DNA of 64,000 nucleotides, taken from Sandaracinobacter neustonicus (lineage in GTDB: Bacteria > Pseudomonadota > Alphaproteobacteria > Sphingomonadales > Sphingomonadaceae). Below are positions 44,021-52,366 of the stretch, piece by piece (position 1 is the first letter of the stretch; each line of letters starts with the position of its first letter). Under the pieces are notes generated by a model. It was not told where the DNA came from and ran no database searches. It saw only the letters and a list, made by a program, of their open reading frames with translations. A program made the translations under genes and the position numbers. The stretch lies in contig NZ_VFSU01000010.1 in assembly GCF_006385875.1 (NCBI RefSeq), forward strand, positions 23,533 to 87,532, read 5' to 3'.

Positions 44021-44554
44021 ATGACGACACGAATCTGGCTGGCAGCGCTGGCGCTGTGCGGCTTCCCCGCAATGGCGCTTTGCGCCGCCCCGGCGCTGGC
44101 GCAGCAACCGGCCTGCACCGCCGTTTCAGACACGAACCTGCCCCCCGCCTTCGCCGCATGGGGCAAGCCCGCCGTCGCCGTCACCGCAGGCGCGGCCGCC
44201 GCCAGCGCCGCCCGCATTCAGCCGAATGTCGCGGCAGACATCAGCCTGCTGCCCGCCATCACCCCGGTGCTGCCGCCCGGCCGCGCGCGCGAAACCGAAA
44301 ACCCGCACGCCGGACTGCTGCTGGTGGCCATCCCCACCCCCGGTGTCTGGCGCATCGGCCTGTCCGGCGGGGCGTGGATCGACCTGATCGGCCCGGACGG
44401 CAAGGCGGTGCAATCCATGGGACACGGCCATATGGCCCCCTGCACCACGCTGACAAAAGTGGTGGAATTCCAGTTGGGGGCGGGGGATCACCTGATCCAG
44501 ATCAGCGGCAATGCGGGGCCGACTGTGAGGTTGCTGGTCAGCCCTCGGCCTTGA
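44021..44554 (+). CDS. Exported hypothetical protein
   Basis: A 177-residue periplasmic protein with a signal peptide ending at APALAQQ (about residue 28). The mature protein has two cysteines far apart (ACTAVSD and APCTTLTK) and a beta-rich C-terminal part, VWRIGLSGGAWIDLIGPDGKAV, GHGHMAPCTTL and FQLGAGDHLIQISG. Related sphingomonad proteins are sometimes labelled homogentisate 1,2-dioxygenase, but none of that enzyme's iron-binding architecture is present and the label should not be copied here. Confidence 0.75.
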   Translation: MTTRIWLAALALCGFPAMALCAAPALAQQPACTAVSDTNLPPAFAAWGKPAVAVTAGAAAASAARIQPNVAADISLLPAITPVLPPGRARETENPHAGLLLVAIPTPGVWRIGLSGGAWIDLIGPDGKAVQSMGHGHMAPCTTLTKVVEFQLGAGDHLIQISGNAGPTVRLLVSPRP

Positions 44555-44570
44555 GGCGGTGACGGCAGGG

Positions 44571-44593
44571 TTGAGGGGGCGCTGCCCCCTCAA
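44571..44593 (+). terminator. Terminator-like hairpin
   Basis: A perfect 10-bp stem TTGAGGGGGC-GCT-GCCCCCTCAA, 16 bp after the stop at 44554. The stem begins with AA/TT pairs but no T-run follows. A smaller hairpin with the same GGGC-GCT-GCCC heart is at 35661, so it may also be a dispersed repeat. Confidence 0.6.
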
Positions 44594-44625
44594 ACTCTAC
44601 CCGCTCAGGCCGACCTCCTCCGCTC

Positions 44626-44723
44626 GCTCAGGCTGAGCTTGTCGAAGCCCCATGAGCATGCTCATCCCGGCTCAGCCGTTGGGCTTCCACGTCCGGGGCT
44701 TCGACAAGCTCAGCCTGAGCGGG
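44626..44723. repeat. Composite palindromic repeat, copy 2
   Basis: The arms GCTCAGGCTGAGCTTGTCGA (44626-44645) and TCGACAAGCTCAGCCTGAGC (44701-44720) enclose an inner part (GGCTCAGCCGTTGGGCTTCC and neighbours) also found in copy 1 in the same orientation. It lies between the stops of convergent genes. Confidence 0.9.
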
Positions 44724-44804
44724 CGGAGGGTGCGCGGGACAAAGAACAGGCAAGCGATGCCTGCTTAGCAAAGAATGCAATCGCCATTTGCTGGCCTGCG
44801 GCGC

Positions 44805-45518
44805 TCAGCGCGGGGCCAGTTCGAAGGCCATTGTCACCGTGGCGGACAGGCCGATTTCGCCCGGCGAAACCGGGGTGTCGGCCGCCGCTTCCATCGCCAT
44901 CGTCCGCACCTTCGGGCTGGGGGCCTGCTGCTGGAAGCCTTCGCTGATCTCGGTGATGCGCACCACTTTCAGTCCGGCGGCCTGCGCATACAGCTCGGCG
45001 CGGGCGCGGGCCTTGGCCACGGCTTCGGCGCGCGCCTTGTCCAGCAGCGGCTCCGGCGCGGCGACACGGAAATCCGGGCCGTCGATCTGGTTGGCACCTT
45101 CCTTCACCAGCGTGTCGATCACCTTGCCCGCCCCCTTCAGGTCGCGCAGCGTCACCTGCACCCGGTTGGAGGCGGTGAAGCCCGTCAGCTGCGGCGGCTG
45201 ATTCTGTTCGTAACGGAACTGCGGTTGCAGGTTCAGCCCGCTGGTCTGGATGTCGCGATCCGCCACGCCCGCCTTTTTCAGTGCGGCGACAACACGCACC
45301 ATCTTCTCGCTGTTGGCGGAAAGGGCGGCCTGTGCTTCAGGGGCTTGCGTCACCACACCCGCGCCGATGCTGGCGATATCCGGCGCGGCCTGCACCTCGG
45401 CCGTGGCGCTCAGGTCCAATGTCGCCGGGGCCGGAGTGGTCTGGGCGGCGGGCTGGGCGGCGGCCGCAGTCGCCGCAGTCGCCGCCGCGACGATGGCGGC
45501 GATATGGCTGGATTTCAT
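44805..45518 (-). CDS. SIMPL-domain (DUF541) periplasmic protein
   Basis: A 237-residue protein with a signal peptide (KSSHIAAIVAAATAATAAAAQ) and a SIMPL domain. LDLSATAEVQAAPDIASIGAGVVTQA begins the domain, with NLQPQFRYEQNQPPQLTGFTASNRVQVTLRD in the middle and ARAEAVAKARARAELYAQAAGLKVVRITEISE near the end, all characteristic. SIMPL proteins assemble into large periplasmic or surface rings of unsettled function. It follows the small GlsB-like gene on the same strand after 77 bp. Confidence 0.9.
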   Translation of the reverse strand: MKSSHIAAIVAAATAATAAAAQPAAQTTPAPATLDLSATAEVQAAPDIASIGAGVVTQAPEAQAALSANSEKMVRVVAALKKAGVADRDIQTSGLNLQPQFRYEQNQPPQLTGFTASNRVQVTLRDLKGAGKVIDTLVKEGANQIDGPDFRVAAPEPLLDKARAEAVAKARARAELYAQAAGLKVVRITEISEGFQQQAPSPKVRTMAMEAAADTPVSPGEIGLSATVTMAFELAPR

Positions 45519-45595
45519 GCTCTGCTCCTTGTTGTGGTGGGCCGACATGAACGACGGCCCACCTTTCCGGATGCTGAAGCGGTGCCCGCGCCGGA

Positions 45596-45853
45596 TCAGG
45601 CCGAGCGGTTCTTGATCATGCGGTAGATCCACAGCAGCAACACGGCACCCGCTGTTGCCAGCACGAGGTTCCAGATATGGCCGCCGGTGCCAAGGCCGAT
45701 GAAATTGGCGAGAAAGCCGCCCAGCAGGCCGCCCGCCACGCCGATCAGGATGGTGACGATCAGGCCGCCCGGATCCTTGCCCGGCGACAGCCATTTCGCC
45801 AGCGCACCGGCGATCAGGCCGATCACGACCCAGCCGAGAATCGAATAGTCCAT
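45596..45853 (-). CDS. GlsB/YeaQ/YmgE family small membrane protein
   Basis: An 85-residue protein with three predicted membrane segments: ILGWVVIGLIAGALAKWL, VTILIGVAGGLLGGFLANFI and WNLVLATAGAVLLLWIYRMI. The glycine-rich loops are typical of the transglycosylase-associated/GlsB family, often stress-induced in other bacteria. The ATG at 45853 gives the usual MDYSILGWVVIG start. It probably shares a transcript with the SIMPL gene. Confidence 0.9.
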   Translation of the reverse strand: MDYSILGWVVIGLIAGALAKWLSPGKDPGGLIVTILIGVAGGLLGGFLANFIGLGTGGHIWNLVLATAGAVLLLWIYRMIKNRSA

Positions 45854-46160
45854 GGCAATCTCCCCATGCTGCGGCGGCCCCGGCAAAGCGCGGGGGCCAG
45901 TGCTTCATGCTCGCGCAGGCGTTGCAACTTTGCAATGTGCTGGCTGCGAAATTCGAATTGCGCACAAGCTGCCTTTATCTTGCCACCTGCTTTGTGTAAT
46001 AGGCGCGGGTCTGCATCTTGCCGATGGATTGATCGTGCAGATTAATCGTCGAAAGATCAGGCCGGGTTCTGCTGTCTTTGAGGGGAGCGGCAGGATTTAG
46101 CGGGGGAGGATGCCGCCGTGCAGCGGATGCCTCCCGTTCATCATAAGGTTTGGTAACGGC
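45854..46160. other. Divergent promoter region of the GlsB-like and RND genes
   Basis: A 307-bp region with no gene. It is AT-richer between 45930 and 46070 and should contain promoters for both directions. No regulator gene for the RND operon lies beside it, and no clear operator palindrome was found. Confidence 0.4.
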
Positions 46161-47384
46161 ATGAACATGCATATGTCCCCTCAGGATCCCGAAGTTCGGG
46201 CTCGTCTGGAGCGCGAATCCACCTACACCGTGCAGGACGCCGAGACGAATCGCGGCAAGACCTGGCTGATCGTGGCCTTGTCTGTCATTGCCGTTGCGGC
46301 CTTCATCGCCTTTCTGGTGTGGAAGGCGCATGCGCCCAAGCCGTCTGCGCCGCCTGCCGCGCCGCCTGCCGTCACCGTGCTGGTGCCCGGCACCACGATG
46401 GTCGCGGATCGTGTGGCCGCCACCGGCAGCATCAGCGCCCGGCGTGACATGCCCGTGGGCGTGGCTGGCGAAGGCGGCATGATTTCCGCCATCCGGGTGG
46501 AAGCGGGGCAATATGTGAACCGGGGGCAGGTGCTCGCCGAAATCGATTCATCCGTGCAGCGCGCCCAGCTTCAGCAATTGCAGGCGGGCGTGGTGCAGGC
46601 GCGCGCAGATGCCCGGCTGGCGCAATCCGAACTGGATCGCGCGCTGGCGCTGGTGGAACGCGGCTTCATTTCCAAGGCCGATATCGATCGCCGCACCGCC
46701 ACGCGCGATTCCGCCAACGCCCGGGTCGGCGTGGCGCAGGCGCAGGTGCGCGAAATGCAGGAACGGCTGAACCGGCTGGCCATCCGCGCGCCGGAAGCGG
46801 GCCTTGTGCTCCAGCGCAGCGTGGAGCCGGGGCAGATCGTCTCGCCCGGCAGCGGCGCGCTCTATCGAATCGCCGCGGGCGGGCAGATGGAACTGCGCGC
46901 GCAGGTGGCAGAGCAGGACATGCACGGCCTCGCCGTGGGGCAGCAGGCGACTGTGACGCCGGTCGGCTCGACCAACCGCTATGCCGGGCGCGTCTGGCTG
47001 CTGGAGCCGGTGATCGACCCGACGACCCGTCAGGGCGTCGCCCGCATCGCCTTGCCCAACACCTCTGAACTGCGCTCCGGCGGTTTCGCCAGCGTGGTGG
47101 TGGATGGGGCGCAGGCGCAGCGGCCGTTGCTGCCGCAATCGGCGGTACTGTCCGATCGCGACGGCCCCTATGTGCTGACGGTGGGCGCAGACAATGTGGT
47201 GAAGCGCGTGGGCGTCACCGTCGGGGCGGTGACACCGCAGGGTGTCGCCATCCTCACCGGCCTTACGGGGCAGGAACGGGTGGTGCTGTCTGCCGGGGCG
47301 TTCCTGAACCCCGGCGAGAAGGTGACGCCGCAGCTGGCGGCCCCCGCCGCAGCGGCCGCCGCCCAACCCGCAACCGCCGGCTGA
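46161..47384 (+). CDS. RND efflux periplasmic adaptor subunit
   Basis: A 407-residue membrane fusion protein linking an RND pump to an outer-membrane channel. A single membrane segment (about 33-54) follows a short cytoplasmic tail. The lipoyl halves are VGVAGEGGMISAIRVEAGQYVNRGQVLAEID and LAIRAPEAGLVLQRSVEPGQIV, separated by a coiled-coil hairpin (about 140-215). Beta-barrel and membrane-proximal domains follow. It lies 13 bp before the pump gene. An outer-membrane partner is not in the window. Confidence 0.93.
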   Translation: MNMHMSPQDPEVRARLERESTYTVQDAETNRGKTWLIVALSVIAVAAFIAFLVWKAHAPKPSAPPAAPPAVTVLVPGTTMVADRVAATGSISARRDMPVGVAGEGGMISAIRVEAGQYVNRGQVLAEIDSSVQRAQLQQLQAGVVQARADARLAQSELDRALALVERGFISKADIDRRTATRDSANARVGVAQAQVREMQERLNRLAIRAPEAGLVLQRSVEPGQIVSPGSGALYRIAAGGQMELRAQVAEQDMHGLAVGQQATVTPVGSTNRYAGRVWLLEPVIDPTTRQGVARIALPNTSELRSGGFASVVVDGAQAQRPLLPQSAVLSDRDGPYVLTVGADNVVKRVGVTVGAVTPQGVAILTGLTGQERVVLSAGAFLNPGEKVTPQLAAPAAAAAAQPATAG

Positions 47385-47397
47385 GGAGCGCCCGCAC

Positions 47398-50300
47398 ATG
47401 CGCAACATGTCCAGCTGGGCGATCCGGAATCCGATTCCGCCGCTGATGCTCTTCGTCTTGCTGACGGCCGTCGGCCTGCTCAGCTTCTACCAGATGAAGA
47501 TCACCCAGATGCCCGACATCTCGGTGCCGATAGTCAACATCTCCGTCAGCCAGCCGGGCGGCGCGCCGACAGAGATTGAAACGCAGGTCACGCAGAAGAT
47601 CGAGGGCGCGGTCGCCGGGATCGGCAATGTGAAGAACATCACCTCCGTGGTGCAGGAAGGCAATTCCTGGACCTCGGTGGAATTCCAGCTGGGCACGCCG
47701 GTGGATCGCGCCGTGAACGATGCGCGCGACGCCGTCACCAAGGTGCGCTCGAACCTGCCGGACGGCATCATGGAGCCGCAGGTCAGCCGGATGGATATCG
47801 AGGGCGGGGCGCTCGCCTATATCGCCGTCAGTTCCACCGCGATGACGCTGGAGCAGCTCAGCTGGTTCGTCGACAACAATGTGTCGAAGGCGCTCACCTC
47901 CATTTCGGGCGTGGCGCAGGTGCATCGTGGCGGCGGCGTCAGCCGCGAGATCCGGGTGAACCTCGATCCGGCGCGGCTGCAGTCCTATGGCATCACCGCC
48001 TCGCAGGTGAACGCGCAACTGCGCCAGCTGAACCTGGATGCGCCGGGCGGCCGCACGGAGATTTCCGGGGCCGAACAGGCCGTGCGCGTGCTGGGCGGCG
48101 CCCGCACCGCCGAGCAATTGTCGGAAACCCGCATCGCCATCGGCAATGGCCGCGACGTGCGCCTGGGCGACATCGCCGAAGTGCGCGACGGTGCATCGGA
48201 ACAGCGCAACATCGCCCGGCTGAACGGCCGTCAGGTGACGAGCTTCGGCGTGATGAAGGCCAAGGGCGCCTCCGACGTCGAAGTCTATGACAAGATGTAC
48301 AAGCAGCTGGACGAGCTGAAGAAACAGTTCCCCGGTATCGAGTTCCAGGAGCTGTTCACCACCGTCAAATACACCAAGGTCGAATATAAAAGCGCCATGA
48401 CTGCGATGTGGGAAGGCGCATTGCTCGCAGTGATCGTGGTGTTCCTGTTCCTGCGCGACTGGCGGGCGACGGTGATTTCCGCGCTGGCCATCCCGCTCTC
48501 CGCGATCCCGACCTTCTGGTTCATGGATATGATGGGCTTCACGCTGAACACCATCAGCCTGCTGGCGCTCAGCCTTGTGGCGGGCATCCTCGTCGATGAC
48601 GCCATCGTGGAGATCGAGAATATTGTGCGCCACATGCGCATGGGCAAATCGCCCTATCAGGCCTCCATCGACGCGGCTGACGAAATCGGCCTCGCCGTTG
48701 TCGCCACCACCTTCTCCATCATCGCGGTGTTCCTGCCGGTGGCCTTCATGCCGGGGATTCCGGGGCAGTATTTCAAGCAGTTCGGCCTCACCGTCTCCAT
48801 CGCGGTGTTTATGTCCTTGCTGGTGGCGCGATTGATAACGCCGTTGATCGCCGCCTATTTCCTGAAGCCGCACGGCCATCAGGAACATAAGGACGGGCCA
48901 GTGATGCAGCGCTACATGCGCGTGCTCTCATGGACGATCCACCGCGAGCCGCAGAAGCGGCACGGCAACGCGCTCGCCCGCTTCTGGGGGCAGATCGAAG
49001 CCCATGCCCGCCCGTTGACGGTGGTGGGCCTTGGCGTGCTCTCCTTCTTCCTCACCATCTTCCTGTTTGCGCAGATGCCGCAGGCCTTCCAGCCCGACGG
49101 CGATTTCGGCTCCTCGCAGGTGCAGATCGAGCTGGCCCCCGGCGTGACGCTGGCAGACACCACGCATGTGGTGGATCAGGTGAATGCCGTGCTGCGCCAG
49201 CAGCCCGAAGTGGCGCAGGCGTTCGAATCCATTGGCGACGATGGCGATGTGCGCCGCGCCAACATCTTCATCAATCTGGTAGACGCCAAGGATCGCGACG
49301 TCACCACCAAGGAGTTTGAGCGCCGCGTTGCCCCGCAACTGATGGGCATTGCCGACGCGCGCATCAACTTCGCCTCCATGGGCGGCGGCTTCGGTGGCCG
49401 CGATATGGTGATCATGCTGGCCGGAGACGATCCGGTGCTGCTGGATCAGACGGCGCGCAAGCTGGAAAAGGAAATGCAGGGCCTGAAGGTGCTGCGCGAC
49501 GCCCGCATCAACGGCGATATCGAGCGGCCGGAAATCCTGATCCGCCCGAAGTTCGACGTGGCGGCGCAACTGGGCGTCACCGCCAACACCCTGTCGCAGA
49601 CGATCCGCATCGCGACCTTGGGCGATATCGAGCAGAATATGGCGAAATTCTCACTGTCTGACCGGCAGGTGCCGATCCGGGTCAGCCTCGTGGAAAACGC
49701 CCGCACAGATGCCGACATGCTGGCCAATTTGCCGGTTCCAACCGCGTCCGGCGGCTCCGTGCCGCTGAAGGTGGTGGCCGATATCAGCTTCGGCGCAGGC
49801 CCCACCAAGATCCGCCGCTACAACCAGAGCCGCCGCATCGCCATCGAAGCGGATCTGAACGGCGTGGAGTTTGGCGACGGTCTGAAAGCGATTAACCAGC
49901 TGCCCACCATGAAGAATCTGCCCGCCGGGGTGCAGCAGGTGAAGCAAGGGCAGGCCGAAGTGATGGAGGAAATGGTCACCGGCTTCATGGTCGCCATCGT
50001 CTCGGGCGTGTTGCTGGTGTTCGCGGTTCTGGTGCTGCTGTACAAGCGGATCCTGCCGCCATTCGTGAACATGGGCTCGCTGCTGCTGGCACCGCTGGGC
50101 GCGGTGATCGCGCTGATTCTCACCGGCCATGCGATCAGCATGCCCGTCTATATCGGCCTGCTGATGCTGCTGGGCATCGTTGCCAAGAACTCGATCCTGC
50201 TGGTCGATTTCGCGATCGAGGAAATGCGCCACGGTGTGGACCGCGAAACCGCCATCCTTGATGCCGGGCACAAGCGCGCCCAGCCTATCGTGATGACAAC

Positions 50301-50565
50301 CGTCGCCATGACGGCGGGGATGCTCCCCGTTGCCACCGGCCTGCACGGCGATGCCAGCTTCCGCGCTCCCATGGCCATCGCGGTGATCGGCGGGCTGGTG
50401 CTCTCCACCGTGCTCACCCTGCTGATCGTGCCGGCCGCCTTCACGCTGGCGGATGATGTGGAACGAAAGGTTGGTCCGTGGCTGAGGCGGCTGTTCACGA
50501 ACGGCGGCGAAGCTGGTAGCGGTGGGCCGACTCCTTCCGCCACGGGGCACCAACCTGCCGAATGA
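47398..50565 (+). CDS. RND efflux permease (HAE1/AcrB-like)
   Basis: A 1055-residue inner-membrane proton-driven exporter with the duplicated RND layout. It has TM1 near 10-30 (NPIPPLMLFVLLTAVGLLSFY), a porter domain, TM2-6, a second porter domain and TM7-12. The TM4 proton-relay acids are in LVAGILVDDAIVEIENI, and LLMLLGIVAKNSILLVDFAIEEMRHG is the second-half counterpart. The absence of heavy-metal RND signatures favours drug or small-molecule export. Its 3' end overlaps the next gene by 44 bp. Confidence 0.95.
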   Translation: MRNMSSWAIRNPIPPLMLFVLLTAVGLLSFYQMKITQMPDISVPIVNISVSQPGGAPTEIETQVTQKIEGAVAGIGNVKNITSVVQEGNSWTSVEFQLGTPVDRAVNDARDAVTKVRSNLPDGIMEPQVSRMDIEGGALAYIAVSSTAMTLEQLSWFVDNNVSKALTSISGVAQVHRGGGVSREIRVNLDPARLQSYGITASQVNAQLRQLNLDAPGGRTEISGAEQAVRVLGGARTAEQLSETRIAIGNGRDVRLGDIAEVRDGASEQRNIARLNGRQVTSFGVMKAKGASDVEVYDKMYKQLDELKKQFPGIEFQELFTTVKYTKVEYKSAMTAMWEGALLAVIVVFLFLRDWRATVISALAIPLSAIPTFWFMDMMGFTLNTISLLALSLVAGILVDDAIVEIENIVRHMRMGKSPYQASIDAADEIGLAVVATTFSIIAVFLPVAFMPGIPGQYFKQFGLTVSIAVFMSLLVARLITPLIAAYFLKPHGHQEHKDGPVMQRYMRVLSWTIHREPQKRHGNALARFWGQIEAHARPLTVVGLGVLSFFLTIFLFAQMPQAFQPDGDFGSSQVQIELAPGVTLADTTHVVDQVNAVLRQQPEVAQAFESIGDDGDVRRANIFINLVDAKDRDVTTKEFERRVAPQLMGIADARINFASMGGGFGGRDMVIMLAGDDPVLLDQTARKLEKEMQGLKVLRDARINGDIERPEILIRPKFDVAAQLGVTANTLSQTIRIATLGDIEQNMAKFSLSDRQVPIRVSLVENARTDADMLANLPVPTASGGSVPLKVVADISFGAGPTKIRRYNQSRRIAIEADLNGVEFGDGLKAINQLPTMKNLPAGVQQVKQGQAEVMEEMVTGFMVAIVSGVLLVFAVLVLLYKRILPPFVNMGSLLLAPLGAVIALILTGHAISMPVYIGLLMLLGIVAKNSILLVDFAIEEMRHGVDRETAILDAGHKRAQPIVMTTVAMTAGMLPVATGLHGDASFRAPMAIAVIGGLVLSTVLTLLIVPAAFTLADDVERKVGPWLRRLFTNGGEAGSGGPTPSATGHQPAE

Positions 50566-51808
50566 CGAGACAGACACGGCCGTAACCACGCGATCCGAAC
50601 AGGCCATCCGCCTCAGGCGGGTGGCCACCGGTTTGCTGCTGCTGATGGCCGCCCTGCTCGTCGCCTCCACATGGGCGATGGCGCATGTGCATCCGCAGTT
50701 CGTCTGGTTGCAGGCCTTCGCCGAAGCCGCGCTGGTGGGCGGGCTGGCGGACTGGTTCGCCGTCACCGCGCTGTTCCGCCACCCGATGGGCGTGCCGATT
50801 CCGCACACCGCCATCATCCCCAAATCCAAGGATCGCATCGGCGAGGCGCTGGCCACCTTCCTGAAAGACAATTTCCTCACCCCCGGCAATGTCGCCCGCC
50901 GGCTGGATGGATTCGATGCCGCCAACGCGCTGGCCGGGGTGCTGGAACGCCCGGCCTCGGGCGGCCGGGTGCGGCGGGGCGTCTCCCGCCTGATCGGCCA
51001 ACTGGCCGACACCCCCGCCGCCGCCGCCGTGATGAAGCGCCTGCAGGATGGCACCGCCCAGCGCCTGCGCGATCTGGAAATCGCCCCGCTGCTGGGCCGC
51101 ATGCTGGAAGCGATGATCGCAGATGGCCGCCACCGCCCCGTCATCGATCAGCTGATCCTCTGGGCCAACAACGCCATCGACAGTCAGGAAGGCCTGATCC
51201 GCGCCATGGTGGAGGAACGCACCAGCTGGGTGCTGCGCCTCGTCAACGTCGATGAACGCATCTCCAACGAACTGGTGAACGGCCTGCGCGGCCTGCTGGC
51301 GGACCTCGCCACCGATCCCGACCACCCCTTGCGCGACCGTGCCGACACCGCGCTCGCCAACCTCGCCTTCGATCTGCAGCACATGCCCGAAACACAGGCC
51401 AAGGTCGAACGCGTCAAACGCGAACTGCTCGCCAACCCCGCCGTCGCAGACTGGCTGGAAGGCCTGTGGGCGCGCGCGAAGGAAGGCCTGCTGAACGCCG
51501 CCCAAGGCGAAGGCCTCTCCGAAATCGGCGAAGCCATGGCCCGTTCGCTCCGCGAAGACCCGGCCCTCTCCGGTGCCGTCAACCAACTCGCCCGTCGCGC
51601 CGTCGTCGGCACCGTGGCGGACCATGGCGACAGCATCGTCAAACTCGTTAGCGAAACCGTCAAAGGCTGGGACGCCGCCACCATCACAGACCGCCTCGAA
51701 AACGCCGTCCTGCGCGACCTGCAATATATCCGCCTGAACGGAACCCTCATCGGCGGCAGCATCGGTTTGGCCCTGCACGCAGCGCTGCTGGCGTTCGGGG
51801 CGGCTTAG
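50522..51808 (+). CDS. DUF445 family membrane protein
   Basis: A 428-residue DUF445 protein. An N-terminal segment (ATGLLLLMAALLVASTWAMA) is followed by the family motif AEAALVGGLADWFAVTALFRHPMGVPIPHTAIIPKSKDRIGEALATFLKDNFL. A long helical repeat region and a C-terminal hydrophobic segment (IGLALHAALLAFGA) complete it. GTG at 50522 overlaps the RND gene; later CTG or ACG codons are poorer, so the exact start is uncertain. Function unknown, possibly membrane organisation. Confidence 0.88.
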   Translation: MGRLLPPRGTNLPNDETDTAVTTRSEQAIRLRRVATGLLLLMAALLVASTWAMAHVHPQFVWLQAFAEAALVGGLADWFAVTALFRHPMGVPIPHTAIIPKSKDRIGEALATFLKDNFLTPGNVARRLDGFDAANALAGVLERPASGGRVRRGVSRLIGQLADTPAAAAVMKRLQDGTAQRLRDLEIAPLLGRMLEAMIADGRHRPVIDQLILWANNAIDSQEGLIRAMVEERTSWVLRLVNVDERISNELVNGLRGLLADLATDPDHPLRDRADTALANLAFDLQHMPETQAKVERVKRELLANPAVADWLEGLWARAKEGLLNAAQGEGLSEIGEAMARSLREDPALSGAVNQLARRAVVGTVADHGDSIVKLVSETVKGWDAATITDRLENAVLRDLQYIRLNGTLIGGSIGLALHAALLAFGAA

Positions 51809-51837
51809 CGGCGGGCAGAAGGTCTTGCCTCCGGCGG

Positions 51838-51856
51838 CCAAGGGCTTTGCCCTTGG
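51838..51856. repeat. CCAAGGGC hairpin, left copy
   Basis: A perfect 8-bp stem with loop TTT. The surrounding 26 bp recurs in inverted orientation at 52294-52320, so the two copies bracket the other repeats of this gap. Confidence 0.75.
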
Positions 51857-51964
51857 AACCCGTGCCAAGGAAATGATTTCCCTGCACCCTCTTAATTGGT
51901 GTCGCGCGAAACCTCCAACACCGTGTGAGTGATCAGATTCGATTGCCTGCGGCGCTACGCAGCC

Positions 51965-51987
51965 CTCTCCCCCTGCAAGGGGGAGAG
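51965..51987. repeat. CTCCCCCTGCAAGGGGGAG hairpin repeat
   Basis: A palindrome with an 11-bp arm on each side of G, followed by GAGAGGGGGTGGCCC. The copy at 35590 shares the CTCCCC-TGCA-GGGGAG heart and the following GGTGGCCC, so the unit is larger than the hairpin. Confidence 0.75.
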
Positions 51988-52085
51988 TTGGAGAGGGGGT
52001 GGCCCCGCCGGGCCTGATCCTCCGCCATCTCCACAAACCCGCAACCTCCACCCGTAGCTGCCATCCGCAACCCACTCCCCATCCC

Positions 52086-52183
52086 GCTCAGGCTGAGCTT
52101 GTCGAAGCCCCGGACGTGAAACCGCAACGGTTAAGCCCGCGCTCATCCCACATCGGGCTTCGACAAGCTCAGCCTGAGCGGGG
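52086..52183. repeat. Composite palindromic repeat, copy 3 (inverted)
   Basis: The outer arms are GCTCAGGCTGAGCTTGTCGA (52086-52105) and TCGACAAGCTCAGCCTGAGC (52160-52179). The inner part (CCCCGGACGTGAAACCGCAA onward) matches the reverse complement of the inner part of copies 1 and 2. This copy is therefore inserted in the opposite orientation. Confidence 0.88.
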
Positions 52184-52298
52184 GAGAGATGACAGGACAC
52201 CACCCCAAAGCGCCGCAGGCAATCAAACCAACCGCAAGCCCACCCTATCCGAAAGACCTGCAAATGTGGGTGCAGGGAGCACGGCTCCCTGCCGGGTT

Positions 52299-52317
52299 CC
52301 AAGGGCAGAGCCCTTGG
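52299..52317. repeat. CCAAGGGC hairpin, right copy
   Basis: The inverted partner of the repeat at 51838, with loop AGA. Just upstream is a second hairpin, GCAGGGAGC-ACG-GCTCCCTGC (52272-52292). Confidence 0.75.
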
Positions 52318-52366
52318 CCGTGCATCCCCCATTTCCCCGCCGCCCCAAACCCCCTACATCCCCCCC

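Larger units (their letters stand above)
51809..52366. other. 558-bp repeat-filled intergenic region
   Basis: Almost all of this region consists of palindromic repeats: CCAAGGGC-TTT-GCCCTTGG (51838-51856), CTCTCCCCCTGCAAGGGGGA with its pairing end (51965-51987), the composite palindrome (52086-52183), GCAGGGAGC-ACG-GCTCCCTGC (52272-52292) and CCAAGGGC-AGA-GCCCTTGG (52299-52317). No gene is recognised. The radA promoter must lie in its last 50 bp or in the upstream repeats. Confidence 0.8.
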
